Shown: positions 43,499 to 54,825 of the stretch, in pieces | How positions within the stretch are numbered: the first letter of the stretch is position 1 | Layout: every line of letters starts with the position of its first letter | From: Maniola hyperantus | Taxonomy: Eukaryota; Arthropoda; Insecta; Lepidoptera; Nymphalidae | DNA: 64,000 nucleotides | Assembly: GCF_902806685.2 (NCBI RefSeq) | Contig: NC_048555.1 | Location: 10,726,001-10,790,000, forward strand | Reading direction: 5' to 3' | Made by a program: the position numbers and the translations under genes | The notes under the pieces: generated by a model | Databases searched by the model: none | Seen by the model: only the letters and a program-made list of their open reading frames with translations | Told to the model about the DNA's origin: nothing

Positions 43499-44701
43499 TC
43501 GAGATGGCAATCGGGGTCCCCACTCCCCACGGCCCGCACACTCGCACAGCCAGTAAACTTGCGTTACTTAGCGGAAGTCCATATCATACAAGGAACCATA
43601 AGCTTACTAATATGCTATAACTAATCCGCTAAAACCGACAAAATATCCGTATGGCACAACGTGCGGTATGCAATATGCAAGACAAAAGGCAAGTTTTTGT
43701 CTTCAGAACTGTCACACACCTTTTCATCTCGGACTCCATCATGCCATCTTTTGAGATCGCGGTCAAGCGCAGAACCTGTCATCGGTAAAAAAGCTGGTTA
43801 AGTGCGTGTCAGAATATGCATAAAATAGGGTTCCGTGGCCATAGTTGCTAAAACTGTAGCGATCATTATTTCTTAAACGTTACTTTCTTTCTTTACCAAA
43901 AAATGTCTAAGAAACCTTGTAACTAATGATGTAGGTATCAGACGAGATTTTAAAATGGTAATTGTCTGGTTTTTTTTTTCTACTTTTTCTTTTCTGAAGG
44001 TTCATCCTGTTTCAAAATAAACCTCTGTGTTTATAGGATACTATAGGTAACTGTCCTAAATTTCAACTTTAGGTACTTACAGCTTTTATATTTAGTATAT
44101 TTTAAAAACGGCTGTGGTACATAGGTATGCAGACTACAGACAGATGGACAGACAAAGGCCTGGATGAAACATAAAGCGTGGATTTCACTTGCAACTCGCT
44201 CCAGCAATGCGCGGGACTTTAATTGGCATAATATTGTATATCTCATCTCAAAGAGCAGTCGCTGAGTTTCTTCCTGGTGCTTCTTGATAGGAAAGGCATT
44301 TCGAACCAGTGCAGGGCAGTGCTTGCATTTGACGATTTAAAAGCACCTACTTGTAAAAGTTTAATTGAATTTGATATATTTTTGTTTGATTTGATTTGAA
44401 CGGTTTTGTTTGCCTACGGAATCCTAAAAAGGGGTCCGCATGATATTTCAATACTTACTCACCTGGTTGACAAAGAACCAGTTTTTGCGAGGAATGCTCG
44501 CAATCCGAGCTTGTATGTACTCGTATCTCGTACAAGTCAGATAAGAATCGGCTGCCAAAGAAGACAAATGATAATTTCACACCCTGATGGGTGGAGACAT
44601 GTTGGTCTAACAAAACTGCTCCAGATTTAGGGATCCAATATTCTTACCAGACTATTGTAAAGCCAAGGACTCGCACACGAAGGGTTCCGTATCATCGTAT
44701 A

Positions 44702-44861
44702 AGTCCCGCAAATTGCTATTCCGCTGGAACCATGTCTCATTTACATCGAAATGACCTCATTTGACAAATGTTTAAGTAAAAATATACCATCAGCTCGAAA
44801 CTTCAGTCTAGTGCTGACGTCACTAAAATGGCATCCACACGCATTAGCAATTTGCGGGACA
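44702..44861. mobile_element. F2 MITE, reverse
   Basis: 'aagtcccgcaaattgctatt' to 'attagcaatttgcgggaca', TA on both sides. Reverse orientation relative to 14314-14474. Confidence 0.8.
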
Positions 44862-44949
44862 TATACAAGAAAAAGTACTTTAATTTTTTCGTGATGTAAC
44901 CACAAATTCACGGTTTTCGGATTTTCCTTTTTAGTGTGACACATTCAAT

Positions 44950-45238
44950 ACTTCAGCCTGTTTGCTTCCACTGCTGGCCATAGGCCTTCCCAAGAGCGCG
45001 CCACCACACACGATCCTCCGCCTTCCTCATCCACCCACTTCCCGCTACCTGCTTAAGGTCGTCAGTCCAGCGGGTTGGAGGTCGTCCCACACTGCGCTTG
45101 CTGATACGCGGTCTCCACTCCAGAACACGTCTGCCCCAGTGGCCATCGGTTCTGCGGCAGACGTGGCCTGCCCACTGCCACTTCAGCTGACTAATTCATT
45201 GAGCTATGTCGGTCACTTTGGTTCTCCTACGGTTTAAG
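44950..45238 (-). pseudogene. RTE-type LINE C-terminus
   Basis: Minus strand: 'LKWQWAGHVCRRTDGHWGRR', 'VLEWRPRISKRSVGRPPTRW', 'TDDLKQVAGSGWMRKAEDRV' and 'WWRALGKAYGQQWKQTG' stop. One in-frame stop near the start of the fragment. This is the C-terminal tail of RTE-type reverse transcriptase proteins. Confidence 0.8.
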
Positions 45239-46019
45239 ACATTGCTACCTGCCATATTTCATGATTCTTTGTCAACGGGAAGCACCCATGATAGGTTTTG
45301 ATTCTCTCGATGGGTCTTGACAGACAGAAAGACAACGAAGTGGTACTCTAAAGGTTCCTTTTTCTCTGGAGATTCGAAACCCTAATAGAACGATCGCTGG
45401 TGTAAAAAGCGCTTTTTATGAATGAAATAAAGGTCAAAATCGTCTAACTCCCCCAATTGCTCAACTATCACCACTAAAAATGTTTCCACTACATTTGCGA
45501 GTGAATGTAGTTCAAGAGCGGAATGTGGCAACACCGACTTGTGTTTTGCATATCAACAAACAAGCTTAATAAAACAACATATTTAGCTTTTATTTCAGGC
45601 CGTTAAGACTTAATTTCCATTGAAAAAACCGTAAACCAAAGATGCAAGAGATCATTTCGCGCGAAAAAGACAAATTTTATTTTGCGATCGTGTTGTGCTC
45701 TAAAATTATAGCGATAAGAGGGTTTTTCGAATAAGAAGACGGATATGGTTTGTGTATTTTTCATGTTCTTAAAGTGATAGTACTGTGTTAGTACAAGATG
45801 TCATAATTATTATATCGTATGATCATAGTATGTGGTTCGGACACTGCAAATCAATTCAGAGAAATTACTATTAAGTACCAAAGACATCCCAAGCGACCTC
45901 ATCTATGGCGGGACCATACCATACCAACGCTGAACGGACCAAGAGGCCCAAATAACATAAAAAATCGATGGGAGCTTCATATTTTGCTTTTAGGCGTGGA
46001 GACCTCTCATAATGAATCT

Positions 46020-46255
46020 TAGTCCATCCACCACGCTAGCCAAGTGCAGATTAGCAGACTTCACACACCTTTGAAAACATTATGGAGAACTCTCAGGCAT
46101 GCAGGTTTCCTCACGATGTTTTCCTTCACCGTTAAAGCAAGTGATATCTTATTAATTAAAACGCACATAACCGAAAAGTTAGAGCTGCATGCCCAGGATC
46201 GAATCCCCGACCTCCAATTAGAAGGCGAAAGTCCTAACCACTAGGCTATCACAGC
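46020..46255 (-). repeat. SINE S1
   Basis: Reverse copy: 'ccaccacgctagccaagtgc' to 'ctaaccactaggctatcaca'. Confidence 0.85.
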
Positions 46256-46511
46256 TTTACAGGTTAGTATTGGAAAATTGCAATTTTTTAAACGTTTTCA
46301 TTCAGTTGCCAACTGGGTCAGTGCTAAGTTCGTACGTGGAAGTAATGGCAACACACCATCGATCGGTAATGAAGATTTGCTTTCGTATTGGTATCACGAA
46401 TTGTTTTGGTATTCTTCGTAGGAGTAGCTGTGACTCACTAAGCGCTACATGACTCTGAGTAGCCACTGAGTTGAATTCTTTACGTTTTGTTTTCAGGGTT
46501 CCGTAGGCTGA

Positions 46512-46826
46512 CACCACAACACTACGATGCGACGTGGGGTCGTAAAAATCTAGGACGTCGCACAATGCATTGTACAAAATTATTTCCGATGCGGTGCCTC
46601 ACCGTACAAACTTGCGATACGACGACGTCCACACCTCTCTGTGTGCCATTCTGTGCTGTGTGTGTTCTTCTCGATGCGTCTTAACGCAAGTAAAAGTAGG
46701 ATACGTGTAGTGCGGTCCATGGCTCACTAGAAATTTATGCAAAATTTTCTCGTACGATGCCATAAGCGCTGAAATTTTTGCGTTGCGTCAACGCATCGCA
46801 TTGCGATGCGGCAGTGTTGTGGCCTC
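46512..46826. mobile_element. Unclassified TIR element, about 315 bp
   Basis: 'ccacaacactacgatgcgac' near the left and, inverted, 'gatgcggcagtgttgtgg' near the right. Several CG-rich 'gatgcg'/'cgcatc' motifs inside. Target duplication not determined. Confidence 0.55.
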
Positions 46827-46894
46827 GCCTGTACCCGAAGGGTGCCAACGGGACCCTATTACTAAGACCACATCCGTCTGTCTGTCAGCGGGCT

Positions 46895-47205
46895 GGAAAA
46901 GTAATTCATTTATTGGAAACTGTGTACGTTTCTACAATAAGCTCCCAGAAGACGTATTGGAGATGTCTAGCTCAACAAGTTCAAAGTTTTCATAAAACGG
47001 AAACGTATTGTAGGATCCTACTATAATCATGTAAGTTGTAAAGGCTTATTTAAATGATAAGAAAACTTGGGAATGAGTTGCCAAACAGCTTTGTTAAATG
47101 ATAGTTCTAATAAGTATAAGTAAGTGATTTTGTAAAGTAGTGATAATAAAAAAGAATGCCCGGCTGAGTTTGTTGTGGGCTCTTCTCAGACCTGGGCGCA
47201 TTTGG
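46895..47205 (+). pseudogene. LINE C-terminal fragment and 3' UTR
   Basis: Frame 'KSNSFIGNCVRFYNKLPEDV' followed by 'LEMSSSTSSKFS' and a stop, then 'gcccggctgagtttgttgtg'. The same 3' UTR text occurs reversed at 51335-51425. Jockey-like tail ('F.N.LP.DV...'). Confidence 0.65.
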
Positions 47206-48850
47206 AACCCTCATAGCTTTAGTTTTAATGTACGTAATCAAATTATCACCACTACATCATTGTATTTCAAATTCAGCAATTGACCATCAGAAAGTGTATA
47301 GCTACAATAATTAGATATACATCGATATACCCCCAATCTGAATAAATGATTTGAGTTTTAAGTTTTTTGAGATACATAATTTTGATAATTCAATAAACTT
47401 CGATACCTATCTTAAATGTGTTAGCAAGAGCTATTAAGAGTATTCCATTTAAGACACAAAGTAGGTGTAAAACATATATTAATATATTATGTACAAAACA
47501 AAAACAAAAGAAAAAGTTGCGTAAGATTCATACAAAAATTTTGGCTTGACACCTCAAAAATCGCTTTAAACGAGGTCGAACTCCTTTTCAGATCGACGAG
47601 TAGGTGTTTACTACATGTAGCTATAATATAATTATTATATTTACCACAGACTGACGGATGAGATAGACTAAACACTGCGCGAAAAAGACGAAACACTTCC
47701 AAAGAAGCCGATGTTCAAAACTCGATCACTTATTGTATTATTTTGTTATGTTAAAAAATTCTAGCTTTTCTTCTATGTATTTAGATTATTATGGGGCTGA
47801 CATGTACAATACATAGCAATTAGCTATAAAACACAATAGCAATTAGTATAAAGAGAGAAAAAAGCAGGCCACCCAGCTAAGCTAGAAGATTTGCGCCATG
47901 CAACGTCGCATCGTACGTATGTCGTATAGGTTCTACGCGTTCGGCGAACGAAAGAGTCATCTATGTGGTTAGTCTGAGATTATACACTGCACCAACCAAA
48001 CGTTGATAAAATTTGAACGTCGAAACGTCAGAGTAGGTAACATGGACCGAAAGTCATTGATTTAAAATTAGTTTAGTAGGTACCACTGATTTTAATTTCA
48101 CAATATTTCTCATAGAGCACTGGCTGTGATGAATGAACTGGAGCTTGGTGAAGATTTACCTTGACACTGAAGTTTCCACGCTCGAATTCTGTCCACGTTG
48201 GGTGAGGTGTATAATCTCATACAAACTATACAGACATAACTTGCCTGTGTGGTTAGTATGAGAGCAAAGCGCCCTGCTCTAACTGACTTGCCAGTTGCCG
48301 ACTGATGAGAACCTGATAATAATATTATATCAACGAAATTCGCAAATAACCTTGGCACAATGGCCAGTACCAACTCATCAAACGGGTTAGGCCAAAGTGA
48401 ACTTTCGTGTGGCATTTACACGAAAAGTTTAAATTGCAAACAGGCTTCATTAAATGTTCACTTTTGCTCACGAGGTTTCCGTCCATTTTTGTTTTAGTCT
48501 TTGCTATCAACTCACGAAAAAAAATAGTTGAAGCTCTTAAAATATTTCAGTGGGTGTACTAAAATTAATATAGGTCTTGAATTTGATTGACACTAAGTGC
48601 TATGTACTTTTCGTGATCACGGATCATATATAAAAAAATAAAAAATACAAATTAGACTACTTGACATGAAACTTTTAAGAGTACCTATCTATTTAATGCC
48701 AGAATTAATTTCAGAAGCATCATTATTTTGACGTCATTAGCTGTTAAGTTCGAAAAAATGTGTTAAATATGATTAACATTTAAAATTCACGGGCATAAGC
48801 TAGTATTATTATAAAACTCCAAACCGGCAAAGTTCCTATATTCGTATTTA
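47206..48850. other. No recognisable gene
   Basis: Mixed AT-rich sequence. A minus-strand frame at 48110-48415 is open for 101 codons but lacks a recognisable domain or splice context. Confidence 0.4.
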
Positions 48851-48854
48851 TAAA

Positions 48855-49072
48855 TCTAAATATATAAAGGGAAAAGGTGACTGACTGCCTGACTGATCTA
48901 TCAACTCACAGCTCAAACTACTGGACGGATCGGGCTGAAATTTGGCATGCTATCATAGCTATTATGACGTAGGCATCCGCTAAGAAAGGGTTTTTGAAAA
49001 TTCAACCCTTAAGGGGGTGAAATAGGGGTTCGAAATTTGTGTAGTCCACGCGGACGAAGTCGCTAAGCTAGT
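48855..49072 (-). repeat. R2 repeat
   Basis: 'tatataaagggaaaaggtga' to 'acgaagtcgctaagctagt'. Confidence 0.85.
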
Positions 49073-49370
49073 ACGAATATAGGAGCCAAAATCATAACTC
49101 TTCCTTTTGGCTTTGCCGTAGTTGGGTAAAAAAAAATGAAGACAAAATCGTAGTCCACGTGTTTGTGACAGACTTACGCGTAACATTATTACATAGATAT
49201 GTAGTCAGTCTCTATATAGATATGTAGCAGTTTGGTTAAAACGACACCTACGAGCATGCCTTTTTGTACCTACCTACTTATTAAGATTTCTTTTTGTAAC
49301 CTGTCATTTGTGTTTCTGTGGTGCAATAAAGTATATACATACATACATACATACATGCTTTATTTTATAC

Positions 49371-49556
49371 TAGCTGATGCCCGCGATTTAGGTTTTTAAA
49401 AATCCCGTGGGAAATCATCAATTTTCCGGGATGAAATGTAGCCTATGTCATTCCCCGGGATATAAGCTAAGTCTGTACCAAATTTCATCACAATCGGTTG
49501 AACGGTTGGGCCGTGAAAAGCTAGCAGACAGACAGACACACTTTCGCATTTCCTAG
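49371..49556 (+). repeat. R3 repeat, partial head
   Basis: 'actagctgatgcccgcgatt' with the 'acttcgtccgcgtgg' part deleted, to 'cacactttcgcattt'. Confidence 0.8.
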
Positions 49557-50123
49557 TGCAGAGGGTAGGAAACTCGTTTCTTGTATCTAAATTCTAAATT
49601 CAAATAAATTATTATTCTTATTCTTATTTATTCTTATTTATATTAGTATGGATAGTATGGATCATGGCGGCCCGTTGCCGGTCTATGGGTACTATAAAAA
49701 GTAGTTGAGTAGCATACATTTCGTAGCGTAGTCGGTTAAAAGAACTAAAAATCGAATGTTCACTATATAATTAAGACTAATAAAGTAAAGATAATCATCG
49801 TTATTTCCCGTAGTTCTAACATTGTTTGATAGAATCGCCGTGTTAAGCAAATTTCGTAACTAAACTCTATTGTCTATTTTTCTTTATGATCTATGGAAGG
49901 GCGTTCTCGTTTCTCGATTAATTGACCGTGATGGTTATGTAGCTATTACGTCAAATGATAATATGGAAATTAAATTATAAAAATATGCTTAATTCTTTAA
50001 AATATTGTTTTATTATATTAAGGAGGCACATAGTCTTAAATGCTTTCTATTTTTCTTGTAGTAGTAATTAATCTATGTATTATACCAAAAGTATTAAGCG
50101 AGGTAAAAGAAAAGTCTACTAAC

Positions 50124-50490
50124 CAGCAAAGAAATCTCAGTTTTGGGCAGGGCCTCTGCTGTACAGTCTAGCTTAAGCTATAAGTAGCGCCTATTCACCA
50201 GCAAAAACATCTCAGTCTTGGGCATCATAGTAACGTCACCAGGTCGGACGCCTGGCCCACAGTAGGGCAGGCTAGGGCCTCTGTTCGGCGGGAGCTCGTG
50301 TAGGGCCAGTAAAGCCGCGTGCAGACGAGCTCAAGCTAAAAGAAAAGCCGACGCACCAGTAAAGACATCTCAGTCTTGGGCATCATAGTGACGTCACGTC
50401 GGACCTCTGGCCCACTGTATGGTAGACTAGGGCCTCTGTTCGGCAGGTACACGTGTAGGGCTAGTAAATCCGGGTTCAGACGAGCTCGAG
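50124..50490 (-). repeat. Three tandem degenerate exon copies
   Basis: Copies of the 3' part of the exon at 50512-50746: B 50357-50490 (134 bp), C 50199-50335 (137 bp) and D 50124-50177 (54 bp, internally deleted). On the minus strand each is preceded by a pyrimidine-rich 'cttttag' or 'cttatag' and ends CTG|GT. The spacers 50491-50511, 50336-50356 and 50178-50198 are each 21 nt and run GT...AG. In the parental frame B and C stay open to the end, and B differs from the exon by an in-frame 3-nt deletion. Joined as cassettes after the phase-0 parental exon, they would instead hit an early stop. Confidence 0.85.
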
Positions 50491-50511
50491 CTAAAAGTAA
50501 AGCCGACTCAC

Positions 50512-50746
50512 CAGTAAAGACATCTCAGTCTTGGGCATCATAGTGACGTCACCAGGTCGAACGCCTGGCCCACAGTAGGGCAGACTAGGGCCTCTGTTCG
50601 GCGGGGGCTCGTGTAGGGCCAGTAAAGCCGCGTGCAGACGAGCTCGGGCCGCGCTGATGCCGCCCGCGCCTCGTACTGCTGCTTCTACCACATCGCCTAT
50701 GTCTCTTTCCCATCGTATTGGTATTGGTGGTTTGATCGGGTACTCC
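50512..50746 (-). CDS. Unrecognised gene, penultimate exon
   Basis: Minus-strand acceptor 'atttctatcacag' and donor CTG|GTGAGT. The exon starts with one base completing a codon and encodes 78 residues: EYPIKPPIPIRWERDIGDVV, then EAAVRGAGGISAARARLHAA, LLALHEPPPNRGPSLPYCGP and GVRPGDVTMMPKTEMSLL. Phase 2 in, phase 0 out, agreeing with both neighbours. It is rich in Ala, Arg and Pro and matches no domain I know. GC content is well above the surroundings. Its downstream 3' part is repeated three times (50124-50490). Confidence 0.85.
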
Positions 50747-51459
50747 CTGTGATAGAAATAAAGAAAAACTTATTTTTGTCAAGAGACAAACCTTCTTTAT
50801 TTGACTATAATAGCTCGTGGGAGCATAATATAACTGAGAATTTGATCAGATTTTAAAATGACTACAACAAAGAAACGATTTCAGAAAACTTCTGTAGAAT
50901 CAGATATATTTCAAGTGATCAGCATTATGTACGACTACGTAGGTCTCTTATATTCGTCCTATCGGCGTTCTACTATAGCATGAAAAAGCTGACTATACAC
51001 TGTTTTGAGGAGTAACGTGGATGGCTACAGAATACAGCTACTGCCAAAAAACCGGCCAAGTGCGGAACCCTAAAACACGACTGCCCTGCCAAAAATAGGA
51101 TTAGTACCTGAAATATGTATATGTTCCCATGCCTATGGTGGATTTTTTTTCTTTGGACATCGTAATTTCTGTATTACCACCAAATAATTGTACATTTTCC
51201 CGCTTGACATCCAGAAACTCTCGAGTTTATGTGGATGCAGTTGCACATTCTTCTTATAAGTCAAAGTCAAAGTTATAGGCAAATGATTTATTCCAAATTG
51301 GTAAAAAATTACTCTTTTTGAAGGTCAGAAGAAATAGTGGTGATAATTATTACGCAAACTTAAAACTGCTACGAGGGTTCCAAACGCCCCCAGGTCTGAG
51401 GAGAGCCCACAACAAACTCAGTATAATATTGAATACTGGACTACCTGCATATTTCATAC

Positions 51460-51664
51460 CTGCATCCTCCTAAACATGCTCGGATGTCCTCTTTAAGACT
51501 CCTGGTCATAGTACACGAAGGGCTCCCGTCTGAGTCGGACGTGGACCTCAGAGATCCGTCGTTCTTGTCAGAGGAGAGCCGTAGATCTGGCTCCGGCTCA
51601 TACTGCTCGTTCTTTGGTAAGTTTGGTGAGACGCGGCCATGGCTGCCGCCTGCGCTGCCGTAGC
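51460..51664 (-). CDS. Unrecognised gene, Ser-rich exon
   Basis: Minus-strand acceptor 'ttgttgttcag' and donor CAG|GTATGA. With the preceding G it reads GYGSAGGSHGRVSPNLPKNE, QYEPEPDLRLSSDKNDGSLR, STSDSDGSPSCTMTRSLKED and IRACLGGC(R). Phase 1 in, phase 2 out. A low-complexity, Ser/Gly/Asp-rich cytosolic linker is likely, with many possible phosphorylation sites (inference). Confidence 0.85.
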
Positions 51665-51784
51665 CTGAACAACAAAAATATACTTATCAAAAATGATCTT
51701 TACCATTTACCAGAACTACCTATGGTCCGTGTGGTCAAACACCAAAAACACCATAGGGCTTCGACACACTTTCGCATTTATATT

Positions 51785-52267
51785 GTTCGTGGTCAGATGA
51801 AGAACCTCATATCCCATAGATAAACAATTCTTCTGACGTCGTCAACGTCATACATACAAGTCAACAAATCACCATTAATTATTGTGGATATCTCTGAGCT
51901 CAACTAATTTGATATCCTCCTACGATTATATTATTCAAAATTGCCCTATTTGCCTTATTTGTAACAGAAGTGGGATACCAACCTTGGGATAGTCTGGCCG
52001 TGTTCGTGGTCAGATGAAGAACCTCATCCCAAAGAAAAACAATTCTTCTGACAAGCTGGTCGTCAACGTCATAGAGTTACCATGGACACAAGTCAACAAA
52101 TCACCATTAATTATTGTGGATATCTCTGAGCTCAACTAATTTGATATCCTCCTACGATTATATTATTCAAAATTGCCCTATTTGCCTTATTTGTAACATC
52201 AGAAGTGGGATGCGAACCTTGGGATAGTCTGGCCGTGTTCGTGGTCAGATGAAGAACCTCATCCCAT
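51785..52267. repeat. Tandem duplication, 217 and 235 bp plus a third start
   Basis: 'gttcgtggtcagatgaagaa' begins at 51785, 52002 and 52237. Units one and two share 'ctgagctcaactaatttgat' and 'aaaattgccctatttgcctt'. The third stops after about 30 bp. The array is in the intron between the 52547 and 51460 exons. Confidence 0.9.
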
Positions 52268-52546
52268 GCCTTATTTGTAATAAAAATAACCTCAACTTAC
52301 AGGAACTGACTTTATTCCATTAAGACAATGCTTAATAAACTTCAATCTTAGTTCTAAACTATTAACTTCTTCAAGACATAATTATAAATTCTAATTTTCC
52401 CTGCTTCAAATCAATAGCTCCGGCTTTTATGGCCGCCATTTTACATCTCCTCGTAATTCTTTTTTAAAATTCAACTGTAGGCAAAGCAATGTCGCTAACA
52501 TTTGTAACAATATTACTATGGATTAGTATGGTTTGAATGAACAAAC

Positions 52547-52671
52547 CCGAAGAGGTAGACGGTGCCCTCCGCGGCACTCGGGGCGCGTCCGCCGCTTCGC
52601 CCTCCGGGACCTCCTCGTCCACTATAATGACCACCTCCTGCTCCTCTTCCTCCGTGTATAGAGGGTTGGAC
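52547..52671 (-). CDS. Unrecognised gene, exon with NPLY motif
   Basis: Minus-strand acceptor 'tctgttgcag' and donor TCGG|GTTTGT. Reads (R)SNPLYTEEEEQEVVIIVDE, then EVPEGEAADAPRVPRRAPST and SS. Phase 2 in, phase 1 out, fitting both neighbours. NPLY is a possible NPxY-type PTB-domain docking motif, followed by an acidic run. The 125-nt length equals that of the upstream exon, by coincidence as far as I can see. Confidence 0.85.
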
Positions 52672-52784
52672 CTGCAACAGACAACAGTTTCATTAGCATC
52701 ATCATCACCCATCGCCGACTCGCTACTGATTCTAACACTCTTTCGGCATTGGCTAATAATTGGCTAGAGAAGTGTGCATACACC

Positions 52785-52973
52785 TCTATCTTTTCGGAAT
52801 TATGTGCGTTTTAAGCATTGACTTATTTATTTCTTGCTTTAACGGTGAAGGAAAACATCTTAAGGAAACGTGCGTGCCTGAGAGTTCGCCATAATGTTCT
52901 CAAAGGTATGTGACTTTGAGTCACCTGTACTCTGTAGTGAGCTTGCGATGGGTGGATGATGATGATGATGAAA
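52785..52973 (+). repeat. SINE S1, 5'-truncated
   Basis: 'ttcggaattatgtgcgtttt' to 'gatgatgatgatgatg'; head missing. Confidence 0.8.
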
Positions 52974-53339
52974 GCCAATTAATCACGAGCTTCTGCTACA
53001 GTTCTCCTTTCAACAGAATAGTTAATGAAGCAAGCGAATGAAGACAAATTACTTGCTTAAAATTAGTTCATCTATTGAAATCTAATATAATACCTTCTAA
53101 TGAAATACATAGTATATAAAATCGCTTTAGTGGCCGGTAAATAATCTGAGAGCTAGTGCAAGATTAGTTGGTTAAAACTTTACATAACGAAAACATCAGC
53201 GTCCTAGGCTAAAATATTTGAAATATATAGCGAATAATATAATAATATAATAATCTGCGATTTTTCTAAATAGTTATAGATTATAAAAAAAACATTCCAA
53301 CGAATTGAGAACCACCTCCTTTTTTAAAGTCGGTTTAAA

Positions 53340-53465
53340 ATGGGGTTGTTCAAGCGGCGAATCAACAAATTCCTGAAAGGCCGGCAACGCATTAGCGGTT
53401 CCTCTGGTACTGCAAAATATCATGTTCATGGGCGGCGGTAATCACTTAACGTCAGGTGAGCACCT
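53340..53465 (+). repeat. Dispersed repeat with 'ggccggcaacgcat'
   Basis: 'ttcaagcggcgaatcaacaa' to 'gtaatcacttaacgtcagg'. The inverse of part of it is at about 28135-28215. Confidence 0.65.
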
Positions 53466-53612
53466 GATTGGAATTTTATAATATCTAAATTTCTGGTCTG
53501 GTCTGGTGGGAGGCTTCGGCCGTGGCTAGTTACCACCCTACCGGCAAAGCCGTGCCGCCAAGCGATTTAGCGTTCCGGTACGATACCGTGTAGAAACCAA
53601 AGGGTATGGGTT

Positions 53613-53842
53613 TGTACGGGAGCGGTGTGCAGGCTCGACCGTACCAAAGGGGAGATCTCCCACCGAGCGGTTGGTTGTGCTCGGTAGCGCCAGCTGGGCC
53701 GACGGTTATGTCTTGAAACTTCTATATATAGTCCAGATTGCAGAAAACTCTGTTATTGCGAGTACTGTCGGCGGTACATTTGTTCGGGACTATGTCATCG
53801 ATTGAACAGCGCCATCTAGTTTCTATTGTGGCAACCGCCACA
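53613..53842 (-). repeat. TRIM 3' LTR
   Basis: 230 bp, identical by eye to 54275-54504. On the plus strand it begins 'tgtacgggagcggtgtgcag' and ends 'ttgtggcaaccgccaca'. Confidence 0.93.
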
Positions 53843-54274
53843 TCACTCCCCTCCGAGACGAACGCGTAGTGTGAAGCAGTGAAGAGAGGTGGCGCTGTAG
53901 CGTGAAGGCGTGTGAAAGAAGGGCAATGGCTGCTAACCAACCAGAGAAGCGGTAGACCAGGACGCTTGTAGCTGGTGATGGAGTGCAGGGCCATTGTGCC
54001 TCGAAGCTGTGGCTACATCCGTCTTACAGGCCTCGATGTGCTTGCTGTTGCTGCTTGTAGACTTGGAGTTTGGAGGAGACGTCGGCTTGCGGTGTGTGAT
54101 CCAAAGGTGTTGCGGTGTATGCGATCACCCTTGATCACGTTGAGTGCGCAGTGCGGAGTGCGGCGGTGTGCGGTTGATCTTCGATGACGTCGGCTGTTCT
54201 AGTGTGCGATCACTCTTGTATCAACGTCGGCTGTTGTAGTGTGCGACCACTCTTGATCACGTCGGGGTCACCAA

Positions 54275-54504
54275 TGTACGGGAGCGGTGTGCAGGCTCGA
54301 CCGTACCAAAGGGGAGATCTCCCACCGAGCGGTTGGTTGTGCTCGGTAGCGCCAGCTGGGCCGACGGTTATGTCTTGAAACTTCTATATATAGTCCAGAT
54401 TGCAGAAAACTCTGTTATTGCGAGTACTGTCGGCGGTACATTTGTTCGGGACTATGTCATCGATTGAACAGCGCCATCTAGTTTCTATTGTGGCAACCGC
54501 CACA
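54275..54504 (-). repeat. TRIM 5' LTR
   Basis: Identical copy. On the minus strand the primer-site-like sequence follows after one base. Confidence 0.93.
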
Positions 54505-54825
54505 GGTTTAATAAAAACTGCCATACCCCTTCCAGGTTAGCCCGCTATCATCTTAGACTGCATCATCACTTACCACCAGGTGAGATTGCAGTCAAGGGCT
54601 AGCTTGTATCTGAATTAAAAAAAAAAAAAAGGTTTCAAACAATAACTTTTAATCGTTTACCAGCTCACGGAGTAGTATTGCACATCTAGGGTGCCTATAG
54701 GTGCTCTTTACATAGCACCTGTCTAATGCAATCAGAATTCGCTTATCCTAATGTTTCGCGTTCGACTTGAAAGGTGATTCAACACACGATCACGATGCCC
54801 ATTACGATATAATAATGTACAGTAC

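Larger units (their letters stand above)
42838..43555. mobile_element. F1 fragment split by hAT MITE
   Basis: 'ccacaggtcgagatg' before and 'tcgagatggcaatcggggtc' after the hAT element. The right arm of F1 is missing. Confidence 0.8.
53613..54504 (-). mobile_element. TRIM: miniature LTR retrotransposon, 892 bp
   Basis: Two identical 230-bp direct repeats (53613-53842 and 54275-54504) with TG...CA ends flank 432 bp with no significant ORF. The 4-bp target duplication is GGTT (53609-53612 and 54505-54508). Read on the minus strand, the internal region starts 1 nt after the LTR with 'tggtgaccccgacgtgat', a primer-site-like TGG sequence (54256-54273 on the plus strand), and ends with the polypurine 'ggaggggagtga' next to the other LTR. 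It therefore has the cis elements of an LTR retrotransposon but no proteins, and must move in trans. Identical LTRs indicate a very recent insertion. Confidence 0.93.
53466..54632 (+). repeat. SINE S2 interrupted by a TRIM
   Basis: The S2 body runs 53480-53612 and resumes at 54505 with 'ggtttaataaaaactgccat', continuing to a poly(A) tract at 54617-54630. The two halves match an uninterrupted S2 once one copy of GGTT is removed. Confidence 0.9.

Noticed and set aside
48110..48415. 101-codon minus-strand ORF as a gene
   Set aside because: No domain, no splice or promoter context, and an amino-acid mix expected of chance in this composition.
50178..50511. 21-nt GT...AG spacers as real introns
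   Set aside because: Much shorter than any animal intron I know of, and the phases do not allow an open product. Kept only as a finding about duplication.
53722..54378. ORFs inside the TRIM as retroelement proteins
   Set aside because: All under about 90 codons, spanning LTR boundaries, with no retroviral motif.
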